This document shows positions 51,370 to 61,470 of a stretch of 64,000 nucleotides of DNA, piece after piece. The notes under the pieces are model-generated. The model did not search any database. It saw only the letters and a program-made list of their open reading frames with translations, and was not told the origin of the DNA. The position numbers and the translations under genes are program-made. Each line of letters opens with the position of its first letter. Positions within the stretch are counted from its first letter, which is position 1. Origin of the DNA: Rhynochetos jubatus (taxonomy: Eukaryota; Chordata; Aves; Eurypygiformes; Rhynochetidae); contig CM050648.1 in the NCBI GenBank assembly GCA_027574665.1, forward strand, positions 39,340,700 through 39,404,699. The letters run 5' to 3'.

Positions 51370-52637
51370 GTAATGATGCTTTAGCTCTCTATATCTCTGC
51401 TGGAGGGACAACACAGCAAGGCACGAGCAATCTGGGATGTTTCTAGAGTGCATTGATGACAACTTTCTAACACAGGTGATCGAGAAGCAGAAGAGAAGAG
51501 AAGAGGTACTCTGCTGGACCTTACCCTTGAAAACAAGGATGAACAAGTCAGAGGTGTGAAGGTTGGGGACAATCTTTGCTGCAGTGACCATGGGATGGTG
51601 AAGTTGAGGCTTGTGAGGGGTGAGAACAAAGCAAATAGTAGGACCCTCACCTTCAGGAGAACAGACTTTGGTTTGTTCAGGGATGGGCTTGGAAGAATCC
51701 CATGAGTGATGATTCTGGAGGCAACAGGGGTCTGGGATTGCTGGTTGATTTTCAAGGATTGCCAGACCAAGACTGGCCCATTCCCATGTGCAAGAAGTCA
51801 AGCAAAGGCAGTAGAGGGCCTGCAGGGATGAAAACGTAGGTCCTGACCAAACTAAAACATAAAACATAAAAAGGAAGCACACAATAAGTGAGGAGGGGCC
51901 AAGTGACCCAAGAGAAATATAGAGATATTGCCAGAGCATGCAGCTATGCGGTCAGGGAAGCCAAAGCCCATCTGCAGTTGAATGTGTGACATGAAGGGTA
52001 AGAAGGGCATATTTTACAGCTCCCTCAGCAGCAAAAGGAAGACAAGAGGAAATATGGGCCTGTTGAGGAATGGGGCAGGAGACCTGGTGACAAAGAAAAG
52101 GCTAAAGTACTCAATGCCACCTTAACATAGTTGGGGAGGAATAACCCTATGCACCAGTGTAGGTAGACGGACAACTGCTTGGAGCTGGAAAGCGGTTTAA
52201 TGAAAAAAGCCTGGAGTTCCCTGTGGACCCTGAGTTGAACATGAAACAGCACTGTACCCTTGCAGTAAATAAGGCCAACAGCCTCCCATGCTGCAGTAGT
52301 CAGGGTGCTGTCAGCAAGTAAAGCGGGGAGTAAAGATGGGGACAAACTCTTCTCAGTGATGCCCAGTGGAAGGACAATATGCAACGGGAACAAATTAAAA
52401 AAAAAAAAGAAAAAGAAAAATAAATTCTATCTGAATTCAGAATATTTTCTTACTCTGAAGGTGGTCAAACACTGGAACAGGCTGCCCAGAGAAGTTGTAG
52501 AGTCTCCATCTTTGGAGACATTAAAAAATGACCGGACAGTGTCAATCTGCTCTACTTTGAACAGATGGTGGAGGTGGGTGGACTAGACGATCTGCAGAGG
52601 TCCCTTCCAACCTCATGTATTGTATGATTCTATGATT
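51370..52637 (+). mobile_element. Decayed composite CR1 LINE: end of endonuclease, ORF2 C-terminus, 3' end
   Basis: Three parts of CR1 in element order, with the reverse-transcriptase core missing. First, the end of the ORF2 endonuclease and the linker after it: CWRDN near 51402, ECIDDNFLTQVIEK at 51446-51487, GLFRDGLGRIP at 51670-51702 and NGAGDLVTK at 52069-52095. Second, from about 52140, the ORF2 C-terminal block with ELNMKQHCTLAVNKAN at 52232-52279. Third, from about 52320, the 3' part (GATGGGGACAAACTCTTCTC, CACTGGAACAGGCTGCCCAG, CAGAGGTCCCTTCCAACCTC) ending in TGATTCTATGAT. At least two internal deletions are implied. Stops and shifts occur throughout. An A-rich tract (52397-52424) replaces part of the 3' consensus. 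The 238-codon antisense frame here is an artefact. Confidence 0.88.
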
Positions 52638-55600
52638 TATAGGGAATTTAGTTATTCTGAATTGCTTATTTACATTTATACCTAACAAGCTATTGCCCTT
52701 ATCTACACTATGCTTCAAGTTCTCATCCCTGGCTTTAAGAAACACCTCTCTTCATTATGTCCGATTTTGTTATGACTCTTCTCTGCTGCTTACCCTTCTC
52801 TTCATCAGCTCCCCATAATATTCCACCCCCATTTTCACGCCTTCTCCCTACATAATGATACCTACATTCCAGTTGTAGAACACAACTTGGGTCTTTAATC
52901 TTTGGTCTTACATCTGATTAAATTACTGGGAAAAATACTTGTGAGCAAAATTTTCATCTGCATTTCTCTCTCTCTGTTGTTATATTCTTATCTATCTCCC
53001 TTGCTCACAGAGTAACATTTTCCCACAAATAATCCCATGAAAATGGAGTAGATGTCCTTCAGCAGCAGTGTGTTGCACAACAATAGATTATAATATTAAG
53101 AAAGCATCACAGAGTTTTCTATTTTGAAATTTAAAAAAAAATATTAATGTCTTCTAAAAAGTGGAAATAGTCAACACAGTTTGATCACTTTATACCATCA
53201 ATTAGAAGATGCAGCAATAGATATGGAGGAGTTTTTGGCTATATTGCCTCTTCTTGTTCAGTCATTCTAGTGTGCTTTCAAGCAGTCATGTAGTCCTTGT
53301 TTTTTCAGTAAAGAGCAACACAGGCAAACTTCTTATTACAGGTGGACTGTTAACTCATTTCTCATTCTGACCACTTATTGCACAGCTACTTAATTACTTA
53401 ATTAAGTAATTTGAAGAAGGGAAGTTTTGGCCCATTGCATCAGAGCATTCCTTTTCAGTAGGCAATTAGGAAAGCTGGAAATTGCAAAGATACTTGTTCA
53501 CACATATGCACACAAAGATATTCCCTAATGTATACTTCTGGAGTATTTTCAAGCCTTTTTCAAGAAAAAAAAATTAAGTGTTAAAAATATAACATGTCAC
53601 TATTAATATGTTCTGATTCCCTTTACAATAATTTGAATTAAGCCATAATAGCAAGATATAAAATGTGATAAAGCTCTTGCATCAACACTTGCCTTCCTTC
53701 TATCAATAGAGATGTTGACCCTCATGTTCTTCACCTAATACTGGTGACTGATGTAATTTTCCAAGAAACTCATTATTCACTAAGGATTGAACAGAGGAAA
53801 AGTGATTCACAGAGTAAGTTTGAATCTGCATCAAACTTGTAAAGAACATTTAAACAAGACAAAAATACAGAAAAAGAAAACCAAATCAGTAATATATCTA
53901 TCTCAGCAGTTTTCTCAGATCAAGGTACTGTGTGAAATGTACTTTTGTCCACCTGTACAAGGTGATCATGGCTGATGAAGAATCATAGGAGGAGACATGA
54001 TCAGAAACTTGAGGACAGAGACATCCATGTATACAGCGGGATATCTACATCTCTGTGAACTGGCACACCTTACAAATACTTTATCCACCAACTCCTTGAC
54101 ACTCTATCCTCATTTTTCCATTTTTCCTTTTTCCTGCCTGAAACCTAAATTCAGTGAATGGCATATAAAAACGGCACCAACAAACAGAAAAGATGAAAAT
54201 ATGAATTTATACTGGCAACACCTAATGAACAGAAAAGTAAAGATTAATTGTAACAGACAAATTAAAGTGCACAGACAGACACACATACAATTATCTAAAT
54301 CATTCTACCACTACAGCGGCCATAAATAGGTTTAAATAGATGCTGTTTATTTCTCAAGCTCTCATAGAGATATAACCCAAACAAAGGGGACAGAAAATCA
54401 CTATATGATCAATAGTGGAAATACTGCAGTTACTCAGGTGGCTTATGGACATTTATCTAACATACAGAAATAACATGATACTAGTACATGCTATGTAGGG
54501 CAAATTTTGATGCTAATACTGAGTCAAAGCAATTTGAAATATAAGGTAACCTACTAGGTTTTAAATATTTCTTTGCCTTAAGTAAATAATCTGTGATTCC
54601 TTGGTGAAAAGCAGGATTGGTAGTAAATTCTTGCTGCAACCATTGTATTAATTACAGCTAGAATGAGGAGCAAGGAATTGTTAGTAAGAAAGAGAGCGTG
54701 ATTTTTATGAAAAAGACCATCTATGTAAGTACTTTACTTAGCCAGATGAAAGAAGTCTTGCACTCCACCTTTGGATATATAGAGGTTTCATCTTTAGCCA
54801 AAAACAGATCTATGAGGTATGAATCTGAATAAGATTATTCAATAATTGTCTTAACTTTAGTTACATAATTGGATTGTCCCAAATGTTGCCTCATCCAAAC
54901 TATTTCAATGAATATTAAATTCACTTCAGTGATTTTTCAGGAGGAATAACTGTAAGTCATGATGTGCTGGCAAATAAATCTTCCTAACAAGATATTGGCA
55001 TATTGATATTGTGATTCTGTCCTAATGAGTCACGCCACAATTATTTTGGGTTGAGTTAAGCTCCTTTTCTTATACTAAATAATATCTTATTCATTACAAT
55101 AACGTAAGATACCCCTGAATGGGGCTCCTTTCCAGTAACCTACAACTCAATCTGACTAATGTGGAAGAATCTGCTCCTAAATAATTACCACACAGGGAGC
55201 TGTTGATTATATGGTGTTGAGATACGAAGGCACGTAACTAGGCATATTGTACCTCATACTCAGATAAGTCTAAAGATAATGGCAGCTAAATTACACAATC
55301 AAAAAATGTCTCCTCATCATGTTTGATAACCAGGCCAAGAAATGTTGTAAAGTTAATAAACTGTCATGATCATTCTTCTTCTATGCCATGTGAAAGAAGC
55401 TCAAAGGAAAATTTCTTTGCAAGAAGAAATGCAATTAAACTGGACAGAAAAATAAAAGCAAAAAAAGCTTCATCAGAAAAGTGTCTAAGCAACCTTTTCT
55501 TCTGTTTAAATATTCAAATGTTGCTGTACCAGAGATTAACATCCAGTCTATACTCTCAAGAAAAGGAATGCAGAAGAAAACAGCAGCTTTCTCTTCCCTT

Positions 55601-58600
55601 TCTGCTTGAACTGCAGTATTCAGTAGAGTGAATGAATGGTTTAAAAAGAAGTTCTCAAGTAGACACAATACGCTTTGATTTGTATCTTCTGGAATATCGC
55701 TTATTAACTCACTGAGGGTTTGGCTTTTACCCGTGATGTACAAAACCCAGGAGTTTCAAGTGATTATATCGTGAATGAGGGGTATCTACTCAGAACAAAG
55801 CTGGCTGAAATGCAGGATTGCTTTTTCACAAAACATTTATGTTTGTTCAGAGTTTGTTTTCATTCCAAACTGAACCTTTTTCCCCCTCAAAAAAATATCC
55901 TGTGAACTAGAAATTCTGAGAACACTCTCTTTAAGAAACAAAAGGACTGACTTTGGCTTCCTTCCTTACAGTTCTCAAGTTTGATGAGTTTATATCTCCC
56001 TGTGTAGGGATGAAATCAGAAGACAGTATGCTCTTTAACAGTAGAAAGGGTCAAGATGCTAGGAATAGCCATCTCTGTCCACCACCGCGTAGGACTAAAT
56101 ACTAATTTTAAGGATAAATAAAAGATATTCAATCTTAATTTCAATTCACACCAAATTCTACTAGAAAAGTCTGATGATGACAGTATAACTCAGTGCAGCT
56201 AGAACATACAGCCCAACCTTAATTTTGGCAGGCCAACAACCCACCATTACACCAAAGCTTCTGTGGAAGTCTCTGATACCCTCAGTTAGGACCTAAGGAA
56301 ACACGAAAATACATAGAGTTACACCTGTAACAGTAGCAAAGCAAGTTTCTTCATGGGACTGAAAGGAGGCAAAATACCTTTCAGTACAGTGGGGAAATGC
56401 TAAGGCTGAAGCTCTGAGACATCTATGTGAACCGCTGTGGTACATCAAACTCCTGGCAATAATGGACTGGACATGCCACTGGAGCTTATAGGTCCATCAT
56501 CCCTCTGCTGACATATGTATGGATGCAAAAACCTCTGCTGGCACCTGTGATTCTACCTCCACAATATGACCGGTACAATATGGAATTACAGCAGTCGAGA
56601 GCCTGACCTAGCAGCTAAACCCTCTATGAAATGTGTGGAAGAAACCTCACCCATGCAAACTCCTACACTGAGACAGCCACAATATCCTCTTCATGTGCTG
56701 CACCTCCAATCTGGCACCTACAGCTGTGACAAGAACCTCCCTGGACCCATTTCTGGTATGAAACAAGCTCCAACTTCCACTGTGGACCCCCAGGAGATTC
56801 TGTCAAGTCAGATATTTATCCTTTGACCTTTTGCATCAAAGAGGGTAATTGAAAAAACTAACATCAACAAAAACCTGAGTGCACACATCCCTGCAGCAGC
56901 TTCAGTATATTACTTCATCAGAAATGTAGAAAATTACCAGTGCCAACTGGCACTACTGTTATTAAGAAAAAAAATCCCAATGGCCACAAAGAGCTTTCTT
57001 TATTAACGATACTTTTCATTACAAAAACCCTTCCTTCAAGCAGAGTGTTATTAGTAATGACACAGGACACATATTTTGATTCATTTATTGAATCCCTTGC
57101 TCTTCTGATTTATTAATAGGGGACTTCCCCAGGTTGGTGGGGCTTATTACAATCCTGTTTAATTCTTCTTCATTTTTCATTATTATGTTCTTACACACTT
57201 TAAGCCAATACTTTTCTTCTGCTTTCTGAACTCCTGGCAACTTAGCCCAAAGATACAGCACAGAAAGAGACTGCAGATAAGGAAAATAAAAAACCTCAAA
57301 ATTATAAATATGCTTGAACTGGACAGTGGGCGGGAGAAGCTTGAAAGACAATTTGATTCAAATATTCTCCACTTGTTCCCTAGGGACAGCAATACTCTTT
57401 TTATTCTGCAATTTATATACGTACCCTCCCACATGTTTCTTTCAGTCAAAGCTTTCAGGCTAAGCCGATGACAGGTGGTAGTCCTAGTGTGAGAGGCCCC
57501 CATGCTGTGGACATTAATGAATTTCCTTCAGGCCCCAACAGAAGTTTTATAACCTTAGGTTGACTTACTCTCCTCTTCAGTTAAATAAAAATATTTCAGC
57601 TCATACAAACAGCTCAGCAAGATACAGAAATAGCAAGAGGCAAATGAGTGGAGGGATTTAGAGCTTTTCTAAGGTTTATTTCCAGTTCAATCATTTTCAG
57701 TCACTCATTAGGCAATGAAGTAAATCTCTTACTTTTTCTTTTGGAATCCAATGCGCAGTACCCAAAAGCAAGTGTGAAAGGAAAACTGGAATTGTAAACT
57801 ATATCCCAAAGTTTATTTTTACTTCTGTGATGGACTTCAGCGAAATATAACAAAACAGCAATTCTGACTATAGCTAACAAGCTGCAAATGCTGCCCTGAA
57901 AGACTCAGTGTAATGCTACACATGTGGAATAGATCATTTTGATGTTTGCAGTGCTTTAAATATTTTATGTCTTCCCCATTTGTTAATGTTTCCAGTCTAA
58001 CACGGAATGAAATCAAAATACAGCAAGTTGACTAGAGCGCTAGATCATGAGGACACAAACATTCTTAGCAAACTGCAAGTTTTAGTTGTGGACTAAATGA
58101 ACAGACCTTTGGCCTTCCTTCCTTCAGCTGGACTTTTGGGGAGTTTCAAACCTATGGATCCAAAACTTAGATGGCAGAAAAAGCCTATGGGTTTTGCTCA
58201 TGACAATCTTTCTAACACCATGCCTGAGAAAGGAAAAGAAGCAAGTTTGTATAACAAAGCATTTGGCTCTAAATAACCTGCAATAAGTATCTCCTCCTTC
58301 TCGTGGTACTAATAATTCACACATATGGATGACCTCTGGTCTCACAGTGACCGTGATAAAGATTATGATCTAGAAATCTAGACATAAGAAAAGGCTGGAC
58401 AAACAGAGTATGTATCAGAGAGGTAGCACTGTGATACTCAAAGAGTTCTAGCTTACTGCTGGACATCAGAAAGCAACATCTCTACACCTATGCACTTGCT
58501 TATCTTCCTGTTTTAAGTGAAGTACCTCATGCTGGTTTTTATCATCAGAATAAAAAGTTCCCCAGCACTCTGCAAGTGACAGCAACTACAGCAACCTGGC

Positions 58601-60209
58601 CTGGGACTTAAATGAAGGACTTAGCGGTGAAATATTCTCTTTTCCATTACCAACCGCGTGACTTATAACTCATTTATCCTGCCCTTAAAATAACCCACAT
58701 TTCTAAAAGTGTGCCTCGACGTCTCTTCTCTTTTCCTTCAGTTATGACAAATGGAAAAAATTGTACAACATGTATTTCTATTCTGACTGACAGCTTATAC
58801 AAATTATTCCTTTGTGTCTGTAGTTTTACATTCAATATTTTAAATGCTTGAAATTGCATATAGTTGTATTGAATTCCATTAGGATTCCTGAGCCTGTCAG
58901 AGTAATGATATATTTGAGTTTTTCAACTTCGTACATACTTCATTTCATTTACAATGGTTATGTTAAAAAGTCTATTTTCTTATCCTTTTAAACCAGGTAC
59001 AGAACAAATTCTAATCATTATCCCAAGAGATCATGAAAAATTATTTTCTATCAATATTTGAACCTAGTCTTTCAGAGAGGGCTGCAACATAGGTACTTAA
59101 AAAATGCACATCCATCCAAAGGTCTTCCCATAATGTCCCTAGTTCCCGTTACACACCCAGGACTCTTAACTTCATGAACATAGATGCCATTCAGATGCTC
59201 CCTTCAATAAAGCCATAGGAAGCACCCCCTACTGCCCAAAGAAATAAGAAAAATGGGACTTCATGGCTACAAAGGACAGGATCGCAGAGAGCAGAGGAAT
59301 CAAAATTGTGCAGTGATGTTTGATAATCTGAGTATCAATAGTAGAATATTGTTTTACTCTGGCTCCCAATGCTAAATAGAGCTAGTTATAGTAGCAAATG
59401 GGGAAACAGATCACTCAGCCAATTTCCACCCATTGCCTAATGGGTTTGCAGTAAATACTCCCTAGGTTATTTAAAACTTCCAGGGTCATACACTGCAATC
59501 AGTCTGAGTGTCGAACTTCCATGCATTAAGTGTCAGAAGGTTCCAGATGTTTTTACTCAGGAGCTGGAAACCCTATTTCCTAATTGTATCAACAGATGTT
59601 TGGCACATACACCATGAACAGCATGTACACAGGCTTTGAGAGAAAGGTTTTTCATAATAGGCATGATATATGGACATAATATATAGACATAATAGGCACC
59701 AGGATTAGATTAGAAATTAAAACTACTATAAATCTGAATCCTTATCAGCTTGGAATGGAATATCTGAATTATGCATAATGTGGGAAGAAGAAAACACCAT
59801 AGTGCAAATGCACACACTAAACTATAGAATGAATATCAGAGTCCAACATATTTCATCCTCTACCTTCTGCTCTCTAATAAACCCTGCCAATGAAATAAGC
59901 CTCAACAAGTTTTTCTCCTGCTCTGTCAGTTCCTGTTGTTCACTGTACCTTACATGTCATCTTGATTTACTGGTCTTTTCATACCCCATCTCTCCTGAAG
60001 AGTAATTTTTCCATGATGTCCCAAAGAAGCAAACAAATAGCACATATTAAATTCCAAGACAAATCCTTCCTCAGTCTTAGCATGACATCCTGCCTCTCTG
60101 TGTCTTCATTTGGATGTGGAATAGCTCAGGTTAAGGATTCCATTGTGTGCTTGTACAGAGCAAACACATACAGTGACATTTAAGAAAGACTTGATCATGA
60201 TGATAATTA
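52638..60209. other. Unassigned AT-rich sequence
   Basis: About 7.6 kb without a recognised gene or transposon. Frames reach at most about 110 codons. A 20-bp palindrome at 53392-53411 is listed separately. 56550-56830 is slightly GC-richer, with an 86-codon frame that I cannot assign. Confidence 0.5.
53392..53411. repeat. 20-bp perfect palindrome
   Basis: AATTACTTAATTAAGTAATT equals its reverse complement, with a central TTAATTAA. All-but-two bases are A or T, so chance is plausible. It could extrude or bind a homeodomain-type dimer. Confidence 0.85.
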
Positions 60210-60465
60210 GAATCATAGAATCATAAAATGGTTTGGGTTGGAAGGGACCTTAAAGATCGTCTAGGCAGGGACACCCTCCACTAGACCAGGTTGCTCAAAG
60301 CTTCATCCAGCCTGGCCTTGGACACTTCCAGGGATGGGGCATCTACAACCTCTTTGGGCCTCACCAGGCACTGTTCCAGTGCCTCACCACCCTCTCCATG
60401 AAGAATTTCTTTCTGATATACAGTCTAAATCTACTCACTTTCAATTTCATCAGCTCCTCTATCAC

Positions 60466-60473
60466 TTTGAGAA
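60466..60473. other. Internal deletion junction of the CR1 copy
   Basis: On the left is the 3'-region consensus up to CTATCACT (60459-60466). On the right is the complement of the end of the endonuclease domain (AGGAAGTTATCATCAACG, encoding the DDNFL-type motif on the minus strand). A few bases (TTGAGA) lie at the join. Confidence 0.75.
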
Positions 60474-61227
60474 GGAAGTTATCATCAACGCATTCTGGCT
60501 TGCTTGTGTCCTGCCGTGTTGTAGCTCTAACAGATAGTGGTGTGGTTGAAGTCTCCCATGAGGACCAGGGTTTGCGAATGTGAGGCTGCTGCTATCTGCC
60601 TGTAGAGGCCCTCATCCACATGGCCAGGTGGCCTGTAGCAAACTGCTACTACAGTATCCCCTCGCCCTGCCCTCTCTTTAATCCTGACTCATAGGTTCTC
60701 AATCAGCTCCTCATCCATCCCCAGGTAGAGTTCCACACACTCCAGCTCATCTGTGATGTAGACAGCAACGCCCTCTCCATGTCTCCCCTGCCTGTCCTTC
60801 CTAAAGAGCCTGTATCCTTCCATACTCACACTCCAGTCATAGGAGCCATCCCACTACGTCTCCATGATGCCAATGAGGTTACAGCCCCTCATGTGTGCAC
60901 ATGTCCCTAGCTCCTCTTGTTTATTCCCCATGCTCTATGCATTCACATAGAGGCATTTAAGATAGACCCCCAATAAAGTTGGTTTGCTGACTGGAGCCTC
61001 TAGAATTCCCTCGTTTTGCCTGCCAGGTGTTCGCCCGGTGACCTGTGATTCTTCTCCAGGCCCTGAGAATCTGTTGGTGGCACTACTGGTTTTGCCCCCT
61101 TCCCCCTTCCAAGCCAGCTTAAAGCCCTCTCTATGAACCCTGTCAATTCATGGTCAAGAATCCTTCTTCTCCCTTGAGACAGCTGCATGCCATCTATTGC
61201 CAGCAGGCCCGGTGCCATATAAACCCC

Positions 61228-61250
61228 TCCATGATAAAAAAAAAAAAACA
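61228..61250. repeat. Poly-A / CAAA tract inside CR1 ORF1 remnant
   Basis: A run of 13 A followed by CAAACAAC interrupts the ORF1 remnant. It encodes FFFF on the minus strand. Probably expansion of a short A/T run after insertion. Confidence 0.8.
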
Positions 61251-61470
61251 AACAACACAATTCCACCACTGGCACGAGCCTCTGAGCCATGCGTTGATCA
61301 GGTGTGCTTTCATGTTCCTTCTGCTATCCTTCCCTGACACTAAAAGGCTTGAGAAAAACGCTACCTGTGCTCCCAGTCCTGCAACCAATCACCCCAGTGC
61401 CCTGAAGTCCCTTTTGATATCTTTTGTATTTCTCCCTGCAACCTAGCAGAAAGAATTAGCTCCTTAAGTT

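Larger units (their letters stand above)
60210..61470 (-). mobile_element. Internally deleted CR1 LINE: ORF1 esterase, ORF2 endonuclease, 3' end
   Basis: Minus strand, read right to left. From about 61470 to 61140 is the C-terminal part of ORF1, whose esterase (SGNH-type) domain is typical of the CR1 group: GLGAQVAFFSSLLVSG, INAWLRGSCQWWNC, then GLLAIDGMQLSQGRRRI. From about 60960 to 60475 is the ORF2 apurinic-type endonuclease: IGIMETW, EGYRLFRKDRQG, GVAVYITDELECVELYLGMD, VCYRPPGHVDEGLYRQIAA and LVLMGDFN (GDFN at 60545-60556). The frame is broken by stops. At about 60467-60472 homology jumps directly to the 3' untranslated region, which ends at 60210 in ATTCTATGATTCT. The whole reverse-transcriptase region is absent. 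In the esterase D-G-x-H motif the histidine is replaced by glutamine. Confidence 0.9.

Noticed and set aside
51223-51939. Longest open frame in the window, 238 codons, minus strand
   Set aside because: It lies antisense to a decayed CR1 whose sense strand carries recognisable ORF2 motifs; its peptide has no known domain.
60210-61470. Two separate overlapping genes from the ~96-129 codon frames in this region
   Set aside because: The readable peptides are CR1 ORF1 and ORF2 fragments broken by stops and shifts; plus-strand frames are antisense.
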